From: Paludibacteraceae bacterium
GTDB taxonomy: Bacteria; Bacteroidota; Bacteroidia; Bacteroidales; Paludibacteraceae
Length of the DNA: 40,549 bases
NCBI GenBank assembly: GCA_024401515.1
Contig: JAKSKY010000009.1
Location: forward strand, 1-40,549
Reading direction: 5' to 3'
Made by a program: the position numbers and the translations under genes. The notes beneath the pieces are model-generated. The model was not told the origin of the DNA, searched no databases, and saw only the letters and a list, made by a program, of their open reading frames with translations. Positions 34,916 to 40,549 of the stretch are shown piece by piece; position 1 is the stretch's first letter, and each line of letters opens with the position of its first letter.

Positions 34916-35998
34916 TTATTTGCAGAATCCTGACATCTTAGTGCAAAGGATGTCTAGTTTGTTCTTATTTCCCTTCTCGTTGTAGATTTTGACAAATTCT
35001 TCGTGAAATTCGATGAAGGTTAGTTTGCCGCATTTCATGGTGGATTCGTTGTAGGCGCAGAGTCTGTTCTCAAGCTCCAATTGGTAGAGCTCGATGTTCA
35101 CCTTCTCCTTGCAGTACATGAGGAATAGGGAGGCGCTCATGAATTCAATGAAGGACTCTTCTCTCTTTACGTATTGGGAAATAATGGTTGAGGCCAATGA
35201 TTGGAAGAATGGATATTCGCTCTTCACGTTGGCGTGGCATCTCCAACTGTCATAAACCATGCCACAACCGGTTTGGAGCAAAGTGTGTGATGTCCCTTTG
35301 GATGTTGGACTGGTGACCCGTTTGGTGTTTTGGTAGGTGCGGATGGTGCTGCGGAAATCAAAAGGGGAAACTTTCGCTGTGATGTAGCTGAATTTCTTTT
35401 TCGATTTGTTATTGAGCCAATTGAATTGCTCGTTGATGACTTTGTCGGTCCATTGAAGGTAATCGGTGATGTGTGGCGCCAACTCCGCGATGTTGTTGTC
35501 GTAGCGGATGACGCTGGCGAACTCCTCCAACATGGGCAAAGCGACCTGCATAAGGGAATCTCCTTTTGCGCTTACCCCTGAGTAACGGCTGTCCTTCTCG
35601 ATTTTGTTTCCTTTGTATTTGTAGAAATAGGAGGCGGCGCTAAGTTCGTTGATATCCTTCTCCACGCTATTTAACCAATCCACGATTTTGTAGCTTTTGT
35701 ATTTCGTGGTATTGATGGTGCTGATGGTGGAACTATATAAGTTTGAAAAATCCCAAGGTGATGTGAAATTCAACAAATCCTTGGAGCCCTTTTTTTGACT
35801 CTCGTTCTGATAAATTCGGATGGAGTTAGCCAACATGAGGAATCCGTTCACATTGGAGAATTCCACATTGGAATATTTACTTTTGAAATAGAGGTCCTCG
35901 TGCCAATATTTCTCCTGTGTGTTGCTGGAATTAGTTTGTGAAAACGCTAAAGGGCAACTTGCTATCGCCAACCATAATGCTGCAATTGTCTTTCTCAT
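34916..35998 (-). CDS. Exported protein of unknown function
   Basis: A 360-residue protein I do not recognise. Residues 1-21 are a signal peptide (MRKTIAALWLAIASCPLAFSQ) without a lipobox at the cut site, so it is probably periplasmic or secreted. The rest is mixed helical, rich in Lys, Asn, Ser and Tyr, with six or so Cys in the last 120 residues (CGMVYDSWRC, MYCKEK, RLCAY, MKCGK, ILCTK, GFCK), enough for several disulfides. There is no T9SS tail and no membrane helix after the signal. It has a good promoter and precedes the AlkD-like gene by 15 bases. Confidence 0.8.
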   Translation of the reverse strand: MRKTIAALWLAIASCPLAFSQTNSSNTQEKYWHEDLYFKSKYSNVEFSNVNGFLMLANSIRIYQNESQKKGSKDLLNFTSPWDFSNLYSSTISTINTTKYKSYKIVDWLNSVEKDINELSAASYFYKYKGNKIEKDSRYSGVSAKGDSLMQVALPMLEEFASVIRYDNNIAELAPHITDYLQWTDKVINEQFNWLNNKSKKKFSYITAKVSPFDFRSTIRTYQNTKRVTSPTSKGTSHTLLQTGCGMVYDSWRCHANVKSEYPFFQSLASTIISQYVKREESFIEFMSASLFLMYCKEKVNIELYQLELENRLCAYNESTMKCGKLTFIEFHEEFVKIYNEKGNKNKLDILCTKMSGFCK

Positions 35999-36092
35999 TA
36001 CAATAATTTTTAATGTTAACCATTCCTTGGGTTCCCGTCCCTGGAATGTATCCTGATAGAGTATTAGATGTTTATCCGTCTTTCATCTTTTG

Positions 36093-36123
36093 CAAAGATG
36101 ACCATTTTTGTGATATTTCACAA
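36093..36123 (-). promoter_or_regulatory. Promoter of the unknown exported protein
   Basis: On the minus strand TTG (36121-36123), a 20-base spacer and CATCTTTG (36093-36100), one base from TAnnTTTG. It gives a leader of about 90 bases. A 67-codon plus-strand frame at 36013-36216 crosses this region but has no protein features. Confidence 0.5.
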
Positions 36124-36214
36124 GTGTGTGGCCCTATTTTTGCGAAATTACTAAGTGTAGATGCGCTTTTTTTGTGTGAAACGTTAAAAAAAGAGGATAT
36201 TTCTTTTGTGAAAT
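36105..36214. repeat. Four phased TTTTG-YG-AAA motifs
   Basis: Four related sequences on the plus strand: TTTTTGTGATATTTCAC (36105), ATTTTTGCGAAAT (36136), TTTTTTTGTGTGAAACG (36167) and TTCTTTTGTGAAATAA (36201). The G ending each T-tract falls at 36110, 36142, 36174 and 36208, steps of 32, 32 and 34 bases, close to three helical turns. They lie between two divergent promoters and overlap both, as operator sites or phased bends would. Confidence 0.5.
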
Positions 36215-36235
36215 AAAAAAAGCGCCGTACATTTG
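36205..36235 (+). promoter_or_regulatory. Strong promoter of the 36.4-kb RNA
   Basis: TTTG (36205-36208), exactly 19 bases, then TACATTTG (36228-36235). Both elements match the Bacteroidota consensus without mismatch, the best promoter in the window. Transcription would begin near 36241. The -7 box is inside a small GCGC/GCGC inverted repeat (36222-36241). Confidence 0.7.
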
Positions 36236-36339
36236 TAGCGCAAACAAAACAGGTAGATTTTTTCATAGTTAAGGTGGGTGCGCCGAAGTCGTGAGATTTT
36301 GGCGCACTAATTTTCTGAAATTACCATTTTGACTATGCG

Positions 36340-36438
36340 ATGAACACTTACTCGAAGGGACGCTATTGGAAGATTTCAGCTCTGCGAGTTTTTTTGATTG
36401 AAAGTATGGTATTCATGTTGAGGAAACCGAAGCGTTAA
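36340..36438 (+). CDS. Possible 32-residue small protein within the RNA
   Basis: ATG at 36340 opens 32 codons (MNTYSKGRYWKISALRVFLI and on, ending MLRKPKR) that are basic at both ends with a hydrophobic centre. A two-codon frame (ATGCGATGA, 36335) overlaps its start. No ribosome-binding site is evident. It might be a leader peptide or chance; its region also forms RNA helices. Low confidence. Confidence 0.25.
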   Translation: MNTYSKGRYWKISALRVFLIESMVFMLRKPKR

Positions 36439-36547
36439 CTGAAAAAAGTTGCGTTCGGACGACGTGATTGCTATATTTGAATAAAATAGTGAACACACAT
36501 AAAAGCAACATAGATTCTAAACATTGACGTGGAAAAATGAACTGAGT

Positions 36548-36588
36548 TTAGCCGTCGGACAGATCTGTTCGGCGGCTAATCGTTTTTT
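36548..36588 (+). terminator. Terminator of the 36.4-kb RNA
   Basis: A 14-bp stem, positions 36548-36561 with 36566-36579 (TTAGCCG ... CGGCTAA), two G-T wobbles, loop GATC, then six T at 36583-36588. It faces the plus strand and ends 60 bases before the kdsB -7 box. Confidence 0.85.
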
Positions 36589-36647
36589 ATGGGCTCTTTT
36601 TCTTTCCTTGTTTGGGGGTGATTGATACAATTTATATCCAAATTCAC

Positions 36648-36655
36648 TATCTTTG
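36648..36655 (+). promoter_or_regulatory. -7 box for kdsB
   Basis: TATCTTTG, an exact TAnnTTTG box; TTG at 36622-36624 may be the -33 element (23-base spacer, slightly long). The start is near 36662, about 28 bases before the kdsB ATG. Confidence 0.55.
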
Positions 36656-36689
36656 TAAAAGGGCGCAATAAGCGTTCCTATATTGGTTT

Positions 36690-37457
36690 ATGGACAAGAA
36701 TAAATTTATTGGAATCATACCCGCACGATATGCTTCGACCCGTTTCCCGGGAAAACCATTGGTGGAAATTGGCGGAAAGAGTATGATTCAACGCGTGTAT
36801 GAGCAAGTTTCCCAAATATTGGATTGTGTCTATGTGGCCACTGACGACTCCCGCATCTATGAGGCTGTGGAGAAATTCGGCGGTAAGGCGGTGATGACTT
36901 CCGACCAACATAAAAGTGGAACGGATCGTTGTTTTGAAGCCTACAATAAGACGAAGTCCGGCAAGGAGATCGTGATAAATATCCAGGGTGACGAACCCTT
37001 TATTCAACCTCAACAAATACAGGCTTTGTGCGATTGTTTCGATGATCCGACCGCACAAATCGCCACTTTGGTAAAGCCTTTTACCGTAGCGGATGGTGAG
37101 GCGGCGTTGTTCAATCCCAACTCTCCGAAGGTGGTTTTGAATAAAAATAGCGAGGCGGTCTATTTCAGTCGTTCCGTTATCCCTTATAAAAGAGGAGCGG
37201 AGACCAAGGATTGGTTGTCCCTCCACCAATACTACAAACATATTGGTTTGTATGCCTATAAGGCGGATGTGTTGGGTGAAATCACCCAATTGCCGCAGTC
37301 TTCCTTGGAGTTGACCGAATCGTTGGAACAACTTCGATGGATAGAAAATGGTTATAAGATAAAAGTGGGCATCACCAAGATGGAGACCATTGGTATTGAT
37401 ACCCTAGAGGATTTGGAGAGGGCTGAAAAGTTCCTCCGTGAACGTGATAATAAATAA
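36690..37457 (+). CDS. kdsB: 3-deoxy-manno-octulosonate cytidylyltransferase (CMP-KDO synthetase)
   Basis: A 255-residue KdsB, the usual length. It activates KDO with CTP to give CMP-KDO for the lipid A inner core, so the cell makes KDO-containing LPS or LOS. The nucleotide-binding start IGIIPARYASTRFPGKPL (residues 7-24) is intact. VYVATDDSRI, GTDRCFEA, INIQGDEPFIQPQQI, and the later IGLYAYKADVL and LTESLEQLRWIENGYKIKV are all typical. The M16-like gene begins 4 bases after its stop, so an operon is likely. No other KDO gene is in the window. Confidence 0.97.
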   Translation: MDKNKFIGIIPARYASTRFPGKPLVEIGGKSMIQRVYEQVSQILDCVYVATDDSRIYEAVEKFGGKAVMTSDQHKSGTDRCFEAYNKTKSGKEIVINIQGDEPFIQPQQIQALCDCFDDPTAQIATLVKPFTVADGEAALFNPNSPKVVLNKNSEAVYFSRSVIPYKRGAETKDWLSLHQYYKHIGLYAYKADVLGEITQLPQSSLELTESLEQLRWIENGYKIKVGITKMETIGIDTLEDLERAEKFLRERDNK

Positions 37458-37461
37458 AAAG

Positions 37462-38754
37462 ATGATGGATAGAACCATTTGTCCTCCGATTAGCCCTGTA
37501 TCTGGTGTCGATTTCCCTAGGGCGTCCGTCCGTAAGTTGGCGAATGGCGCCACGTTGCATGAACTTCCTTTCGGAGAGGAGGAGATTGTTCGTGTGGACT
37601 GTGTGTTTAAGGCAGGAACCACCCGTCAATCGCATCTTTTGGTGGCTAGTTTCGCGGGCCAGTTGCTCCACGAAGGAACGAAGAAGCACACTTCCGCCCA
37701 GATCGCGGAGATTTTGGATTCTTATGGAGGCCTATTGAGTTCAAGCGTCTCCTACGAGAACACCTGTGTGACCATGCATGCCTTGAAGAGACATTTGGAG
37801 CCGATGCTTCGTCTCCTTTCTGAGGTTTTGACGGAGCCATCGTATGGTGAAAAGGAGTTCTCCACCTATTTGAGCAAACGTAAACAGCAATATTTGATTC
37901 AACGAGAGAAGGTGACGACACTTGCCTCCCGTAATATGAGTGCCGCTTTGTATGGACCGAAGAGTCTATATGGAACGGTGGCTACTTTGGAGGATTACGA
38001 TCGACTCAATACGGAGTGGTTGCGTGAATTCCACCGAGAAAATTACACGATGGAGGATTGTGACATCATAATTTCTGGTAAGGTGGATGACGCTGCCCGT
38101 CAGTTGGTGGAACGTACATTGGGCGCCATAAGCGCGCAATCTCGTAAGCCATTTACCAGTTCACTCTACGAGTGGGATGAGTTGAATAAGACCTATTGCT
38201 TTGAAGAGAAGGCTGATAGTGTCCAGTCCGCCATCTATATCGGTAGGAAGGTGATGTCTCCGAAGGATCCCGAGTTCCATTACTTCTCAGTTCTGAATAC
38301 TTTGTTGGGTGGCTATTTCGGTAGCCGATTGATGACCAATATACGGGAGGAGAAGGGATATACCTATGGCATCGGATCTTATTTGTTGTCTCTTCCTACG
38401 ATGGGACGGTTCATCATCTCCACCCAAACCGCAACGGAGTTTGTCGAGCCGACGTTGAAGGAGATTGAGAAGGAGTTGAAAACCCTTTGTGATACACCAG
38501 TCGATGCGGACGAGTTGGAGGAGGTGAAAAGTTATATGTTGGGAGAGAATGCGCGTGTCGTTGATGGCTCGTTCACTTTTGTGGACGCTTATCTCTCCTT
38601 CCTGACCCAAGGCATCGATGGCAATGATTTCTATAAACAGAGTGAAAAGGCTATCCTTTCTGTGACTCCGGAGAGGTTGATGGCCTTGGCGAATCAGTAT
38701 TTCGCTGATAGAAACCAATTCTGCGTTTCTGTGGCGGGACAAAAAACAAGATAG
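37462..38754 (+). CDS. M16-family peptidase homologue lacking the zinc site
   Basis: A 430-residue insulinase-like (M16) protein, started at the ATG at 37462 to avoid overlapping kdsB; the next codon is also ATG. The position where active members carry the zinc motif HxxEH (HFLEHMLFKGT) reads SFAGQLLHEGTKKHT (residues 63-77), with the HxxEH ligands gone. The fold is otherwise kept: ILDSYGGLLSSSVSYENTCVTMHAL, and the substrate-binding Arg/Tyr segment NIREEKGYTYGIGSYL. That combination marks the non-catalytic partner of a heterodimer. No active partner gene is adjacent. There is no signal peptide, so it is probably cytoplasmic, or exported by an unknown route. Confidence 0.85.
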   Translation: MMDRTICPPISPVSGVDFPRASVRKLANGATLHELPFGEEEIVRVDCVFKAGTTRQSHLLVASFAGQLLHEGTKKHTSAQIAEILDSYGGLLSSSVSYENTCVTMHALKRHLEPMLRLLSEVLTEPSYGEKEFSTYLSKRKQQYLIQREKVTTLASRNMSAALYGPKSLYGTVATLEDYDRLNTEWLREFHRENYTMEDCDIIISGKVDDAARQLVERTLGAISAQSRKPFTSSLYEWDELNKTYCFEEKADSVQSAIYIGRKVMSPKDPEFHYFSVLNTLLGGYFGSRLMTNIREEKGYTYGIGSYLLSLPTMGRFIISTQTATEFVEPTLKEIEKELKTLCDTPVDADELEEVKSYMLGENARVVDGSFTFVDAYLSFLTQGIDGNDFYKQSEKAILSVTPERLMALANQYFADRNQFCVSVAGQKTR

Positions 38755-38758
38755 TTTC

Positions 38759-39226
38759 ATGGAGGCAACGGAACAAGCCAGTGCGAAGTTTAGGGATCAG
38801 GAGATAGCTCCCTCCCATACCGCGGAGCATTTGTTGAATCAGACGATGGTACGTATGTTTGGTTGCGGAAGGGCAGTCTCCGCTCATGTCGAACGCAAAA
38901 AGTCCAAATGTGACTATGCTTTGACCGGTGATCTGACGGATGCGCAGAAGGAAGAGTTGGAGCAACGGATGAACGAGGTCATTTCCCGCCATTTGCCAGT
39001 CACCTGTGATTACCTTCCATTGGAAGAGGCGAAGAATTTGTTTGACCTCTCTAAGTTGCCTGCTGGTACGACGGGAGATCTCCGCATTGTCCGTATTGGT
39101 GACTATGACGCTTGTCCTTGTGTAGGCGCCCATGTGGAGAACACTTCTGAACTAGGCAGATTTAAGGTGCTTTCCTCCTCCTTTGAGAATGGTGTATGTC
39201 GCCTTCGTTGGAAGTTGGAGGGATGA
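38759..39226 (+). CDS. AlaX-like trans-editing protein (alanyl-tRNA synthetase editing-domain homologue)
   Basis: A 155-residue free-standing version of the AlaRS/ThrRS second additional domain. Such proteins deacylate mischarged tRNA(Ala), usually Ser-tRNA(Ala). The zinc ligands are visible: H20 and H24 in HTAEHLLN and C121 and H125 in CPCVGAHV. The latter differs from the standard CGGTHV by losing the glycine pair and threonine, so specificity may differ. It is shorter than most AlaX proteins and lacks the glycine-rich and C-terminal parts. The start is 4 bases after the M16 stop, in the same run as kdsB. A weak hairpin (39232-39269) follows. Confidence 0.8.
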   Translation: MEATEQASAKFRDQEIAPSHTAEHLLNQTMVRMFGCGRAVSAHVERKKSKCDYALTGDLTDAQKEELEQRMNEVISRHLPVTCDYLPLEEAKNLFDLSKLPAGTTGDLRIVRIGDYDACPCVGAHVENTSELGRFKVLSSSFENGVCRLRWKLEG

Positions 39227-39307
39227 CGCGTTTAGGGCACATGGCTCTTTGCTATGGTAAATAGCCCTATTCGTTGAAAATAATATGGGGTGGAATGCTT
39301 TTCTTTT

Positions 39308-39315
39308 TAGTTTTG
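39308..39315 (+). promoter_or_regulatory. -7 box for the PqqD/ATP-grasp genes
   Basis: TAGTTTTG, an exact TAnnTTTG box, about 24 bases before the start codon. No clear -33 element. It separates this unit from the kdsB-M16-AlaX run. Confidence 0.5.
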
Positions 39316-39339
39316 TAGCGGTACAAATACGTTTGTCGT

Positions 39340-39582
39340 ATGAGCTTAACGAATGGGATGATAATAAATGATTCGGGATATGTTTTCAACACGTTGACGG
39401 GTGAGAGCTTTTCCATCAATCAGACGGCGAGGAGAGTCCTTGCCTTACTGGAGGATGGTTGCTCGAAGTCTGAAATCTACGAAAAACTTTTGGCTGAATA
39501 TGACGTGGAGGAATCCTCATTGGAGGCTGACCTCGACGATTTCTTTTATCTATTACGCAAATATAGAATGTTGGAAGGCTAA
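39340..39582 (+). CDS. PqqD-like peptide-recognition protein
   Basis: An 80-residue protein of the PqqD family. The winged-helix RRE fold is suggested by GYVFNTLTGESFSINQTARRVLALLEDG and then KLLAEYDVEESSLEADLDDFFYLLRKYRMLE. PqqD proteins hold a substrate peptide and present it to a modifying enzyme in RiPP pathways. Here the stop codon overlaps the start of an ATP-grasp gene by one base (TAATG), so the two are translationally coupled and probably act together. No short precursor peptide is obvious between the promoter and this gene. Stand-alone PqqD-like proteins of unassigned role also exist in Bacteroidota. Confidence 0.8.
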   Translation: MSLTNGMIINDSGYVFNTLTGESFSINQTARRVLALLEDGCSKSEIYEKLLAEYDVEESSLEADLDDFFYLLRKYRMLEG

Positions 39583-40549
39583 TGAAGCGATTGGTGGTGG
39601 CGATTAGCGGTATGAACGCTACGGACAACCCTGGTCCTGGCGTGGGAGTGGCGAGAAGTTTGAGGGAGTCCTCTTTCCCCGATCTTCGTATCGTCGGCCT
39701 ATGTTATGGTTCCATGGAGCCGGGCGCCTATCTCCGGGAAATCGTGGACGCTTCCTATTTGTTGCCCTATCCGAGCGAGGGTGTTCAACCTTTCTTTGAA
39801 CGTTTGCTCTACATCCACCAACAGGAAAAGGTGGATATCATCATCCCCAATTTGGATGCCGAATTATTCACCTTCATTAAATTGAAAGAACGTTTGTTCC
39901 AGGAGGGAATTCGTCTTTGCCTTCCGACGATGGAACAATTTGATATGCGTCAGAAATCCCGCTTGGCTGATTTTGGAGAAGCGTCAGGGTTCCTTGTGCC
40001 CAAGTCGCTTAATTGTAATTCTGTGGAAGATTTGATCTCTTCCGGAGAGAAGATTACCTATCCGGTCATGTTGAAGGGTAGTTTTTACGAGGCCTATTAC
40101 GCCAGCACGCCGGAACAGGCCTCCTCTTATTTTTGGAATCTTTTGGCGAAGTGGGGCGCTCCGGTTATTGTGCAGCAATATGTACGAGGTAGCGAATTTA
40201 ATGTGATCGGTGTGGGCGATGGAAAGGGAAAACTGCTCTCCTGCGTGCCGATGCACAAACAGTTTATCACTGATAAGGGAAAAGCTTGGGCGGGGGTCAC
40301 CATTCAAGACTCATCTTTGATGGAACAAGCGCGTCGCTTTGTTGAGGCTACCCAATGGAGAGGCGCCTTTGAGTTAGAATTGTTGAGAGGGGAGGATGGT
40401 CTCCTCTATCTGATAGAAATTAATCCCCGCATTCCGGCTTGGGTCTATTTGGCGACGGCCGCGGGGGAGAATATTCCGGAGCAGATTGTCCGTTTGGCGA
40501 TGGGCGAGGAGCCCGCAAGCATGGATCATTACGATGTGGGCAAGATGTT
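39582..40549 (+). CDS. ATP-grasp ligase, cut by the window edge
   Basis: An open frame of 322 codons running off the right end. It begins MKRLVVAISGMNATDNPGPG. After an N-terminal nucleotide-binding-like domain (to about residue 115), the ATP-grasp fold follows: YPVMLKGSFYEAYYAS with the ATP-binding Lys, APVIVQQYVRGSEFNVIGVG, and FELELLRGEDGLLYLIEINP then RIPAWVYLATAAGENI with the magnesium-binding Glu and Asn. Such enzymes join a carboxylate to an amine through an acyl phosphate; carbamoyl-phosphate-synthase-like and PylC-like ligases are the closest in layout. Coupling to a PqqD-like protein suggests a peptide or amino-acid substrate, but this is inference. The rest of the cassette lies outside the window. 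Confidence 0.8.
   Translation, partial: MKRLVVAISGMNATDNPGPGVGVARSLRESSFPDLRIVGLCYGSMEPGAYLREIVDASYLLPYPSEGVQPFFERLLYIHQQEKVDIIIPNLDAELFTFIKLKERLFQEGIRLCLPTMEQFDMRQKSRLADFGEASGFLVPKSLNCNSVEDLISSGEKITYPVMLKGSFYEAYYASTPEQASSYFWNLLAKWGAPVIVQQYVRGSEFNVIGVGDGKGKLLSCVPMHKQFITDKGKAWAGVTIQDSSLMEQARRFVEATQWRGAFELELLRGEDGLLYLIEINPRIPAWVYLATAAGENIPEQIVRLAMGEEPASMDHYDVGKM

Larger units (their letters stand above)
36241..36588 (+). ncRNA. Unidentified structured RNA of about 350 nt
   Basis: Bounded by the best promoter and one of the best terminators in the window, with no convincing protein gene inside. Helices seen: CATAGT (36264-36269) with ACTATG (36332-36337) enclosing two hairpins, GGTGCGCC/GGCGCACT (36277-36284, 36301-36308) and AATTT/AAATT (36309-36322); CCGAA/TTCGG (36427-36431, 36454-36458) enclosing AACT/AGTT; TTGCT/AGCAA (36468-36508); and CTAAAC/GTTTAG (36517-36551), which competes with the base of the terminator. 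I checked for the conserved cores of RNase P RNA, tmRNA and SRP RNA and found none. It could be a stand-alone RNA or an attenuated leader of kdsB; kdsB has its own promoter, which favours the former. Confidence 0.6.

Noticed and set aside
36013-36216. Plus-strand 67-codon frame
   Set aside because: Crosses the opposite-strand promoter and the phased motifs; no protein features and no promoter of its own.
36241-36588. RNase P RNA, tmRNA or SRP RNA
   Set aside because: The length suits the first two, but the universally conserved cores (GAGGAAAGTCC of RNase P, the tRNA-like ends of tmRNA, the GGAAGGAAGCAG loop of SRP) are absent.

Overview
The window comes from a member of the Bacteroidota, most likely order Bacteroidales. 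Several signs agree: most intergenic gaps carry the phylum's own -7 promoter box (TAnnTTTG, often with TTG or TTTG about 20 bases upstream); there is a type IX secretion (T9SS) client with its PorP/SprF partner; there are two different OmpA-family envelope proteins; and the housekeeping genes (PepD, six-domain S1, DUF177-L32) are of the usual Bacteroidota kind. I cannot name the genus from the sequence alone.

Layout. 1-660: an IS200-like/REP-associated transposase behind two copies of a 17-base palindrome. 684-15345 (minus strand): a surface module of a 3934-residue repetitive adhesin with a T9SS type B signal, a PorP/SprF outer-membrane partner 5 bases downstream, and an OmpA protein with calcium-binding repeats. 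15514-16288: ribosomal proteins L21-L27. 16304-20784 (minus): probable operon pepD - pspC-like - uvrB - YitT-like membrane protein. 20827-21052: a candidate small RNA behind a sigma-54-type promoter. 21166-23472: recG. 23490-26722 (minus): a second OmpA protein and rpsA (S1). 26850-27090 (minus): a rod-shaped 6S-like RNA. 27221-29461: RsmI-like methyltransferase, histidine phosphatase, L32 and DUF177. 29531-32277 (minus): frr - rsgA - sensor kinase operon. 32297-33217 (minus): an expansin with a T9SS tail. 33353-34186: a RES-domain protein. 34190-36123 (minus): unknown exported protein plus AlkD-like glycosylase. 36105-36588: four phased repeat motifs and a strongly bounded, structured RNA of about 350 nt that I cannot identify. 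36690-39226: kdsB, a catalytically dead M16 peptidase and an AlaX-like editing protein. 39308-end: a PqqD-like protein and an ATP-grasp ligase cut by the window edge.

How it fits together. Most of the window is core cell machinery (translation, DNA repair, LPS sugar activation) interleaved with cell-surface functions. The giant adhesin, PorP/SprF and OmpA proteins form one outer-surface unit; the expansin is probably exported by the same T9SS and suggests contact with plant or microbial wall polysaccharide. The most interesting unexplained parts are non-coding: three candidate RNAs with clear promoters and terminators (20.9, 27.0 and 36.4 kb). The PqqD/ATP-grasp pair at the right end looks like the start of a peptide- or amino-acid-ligation cassette whose remainder lies outside the window.
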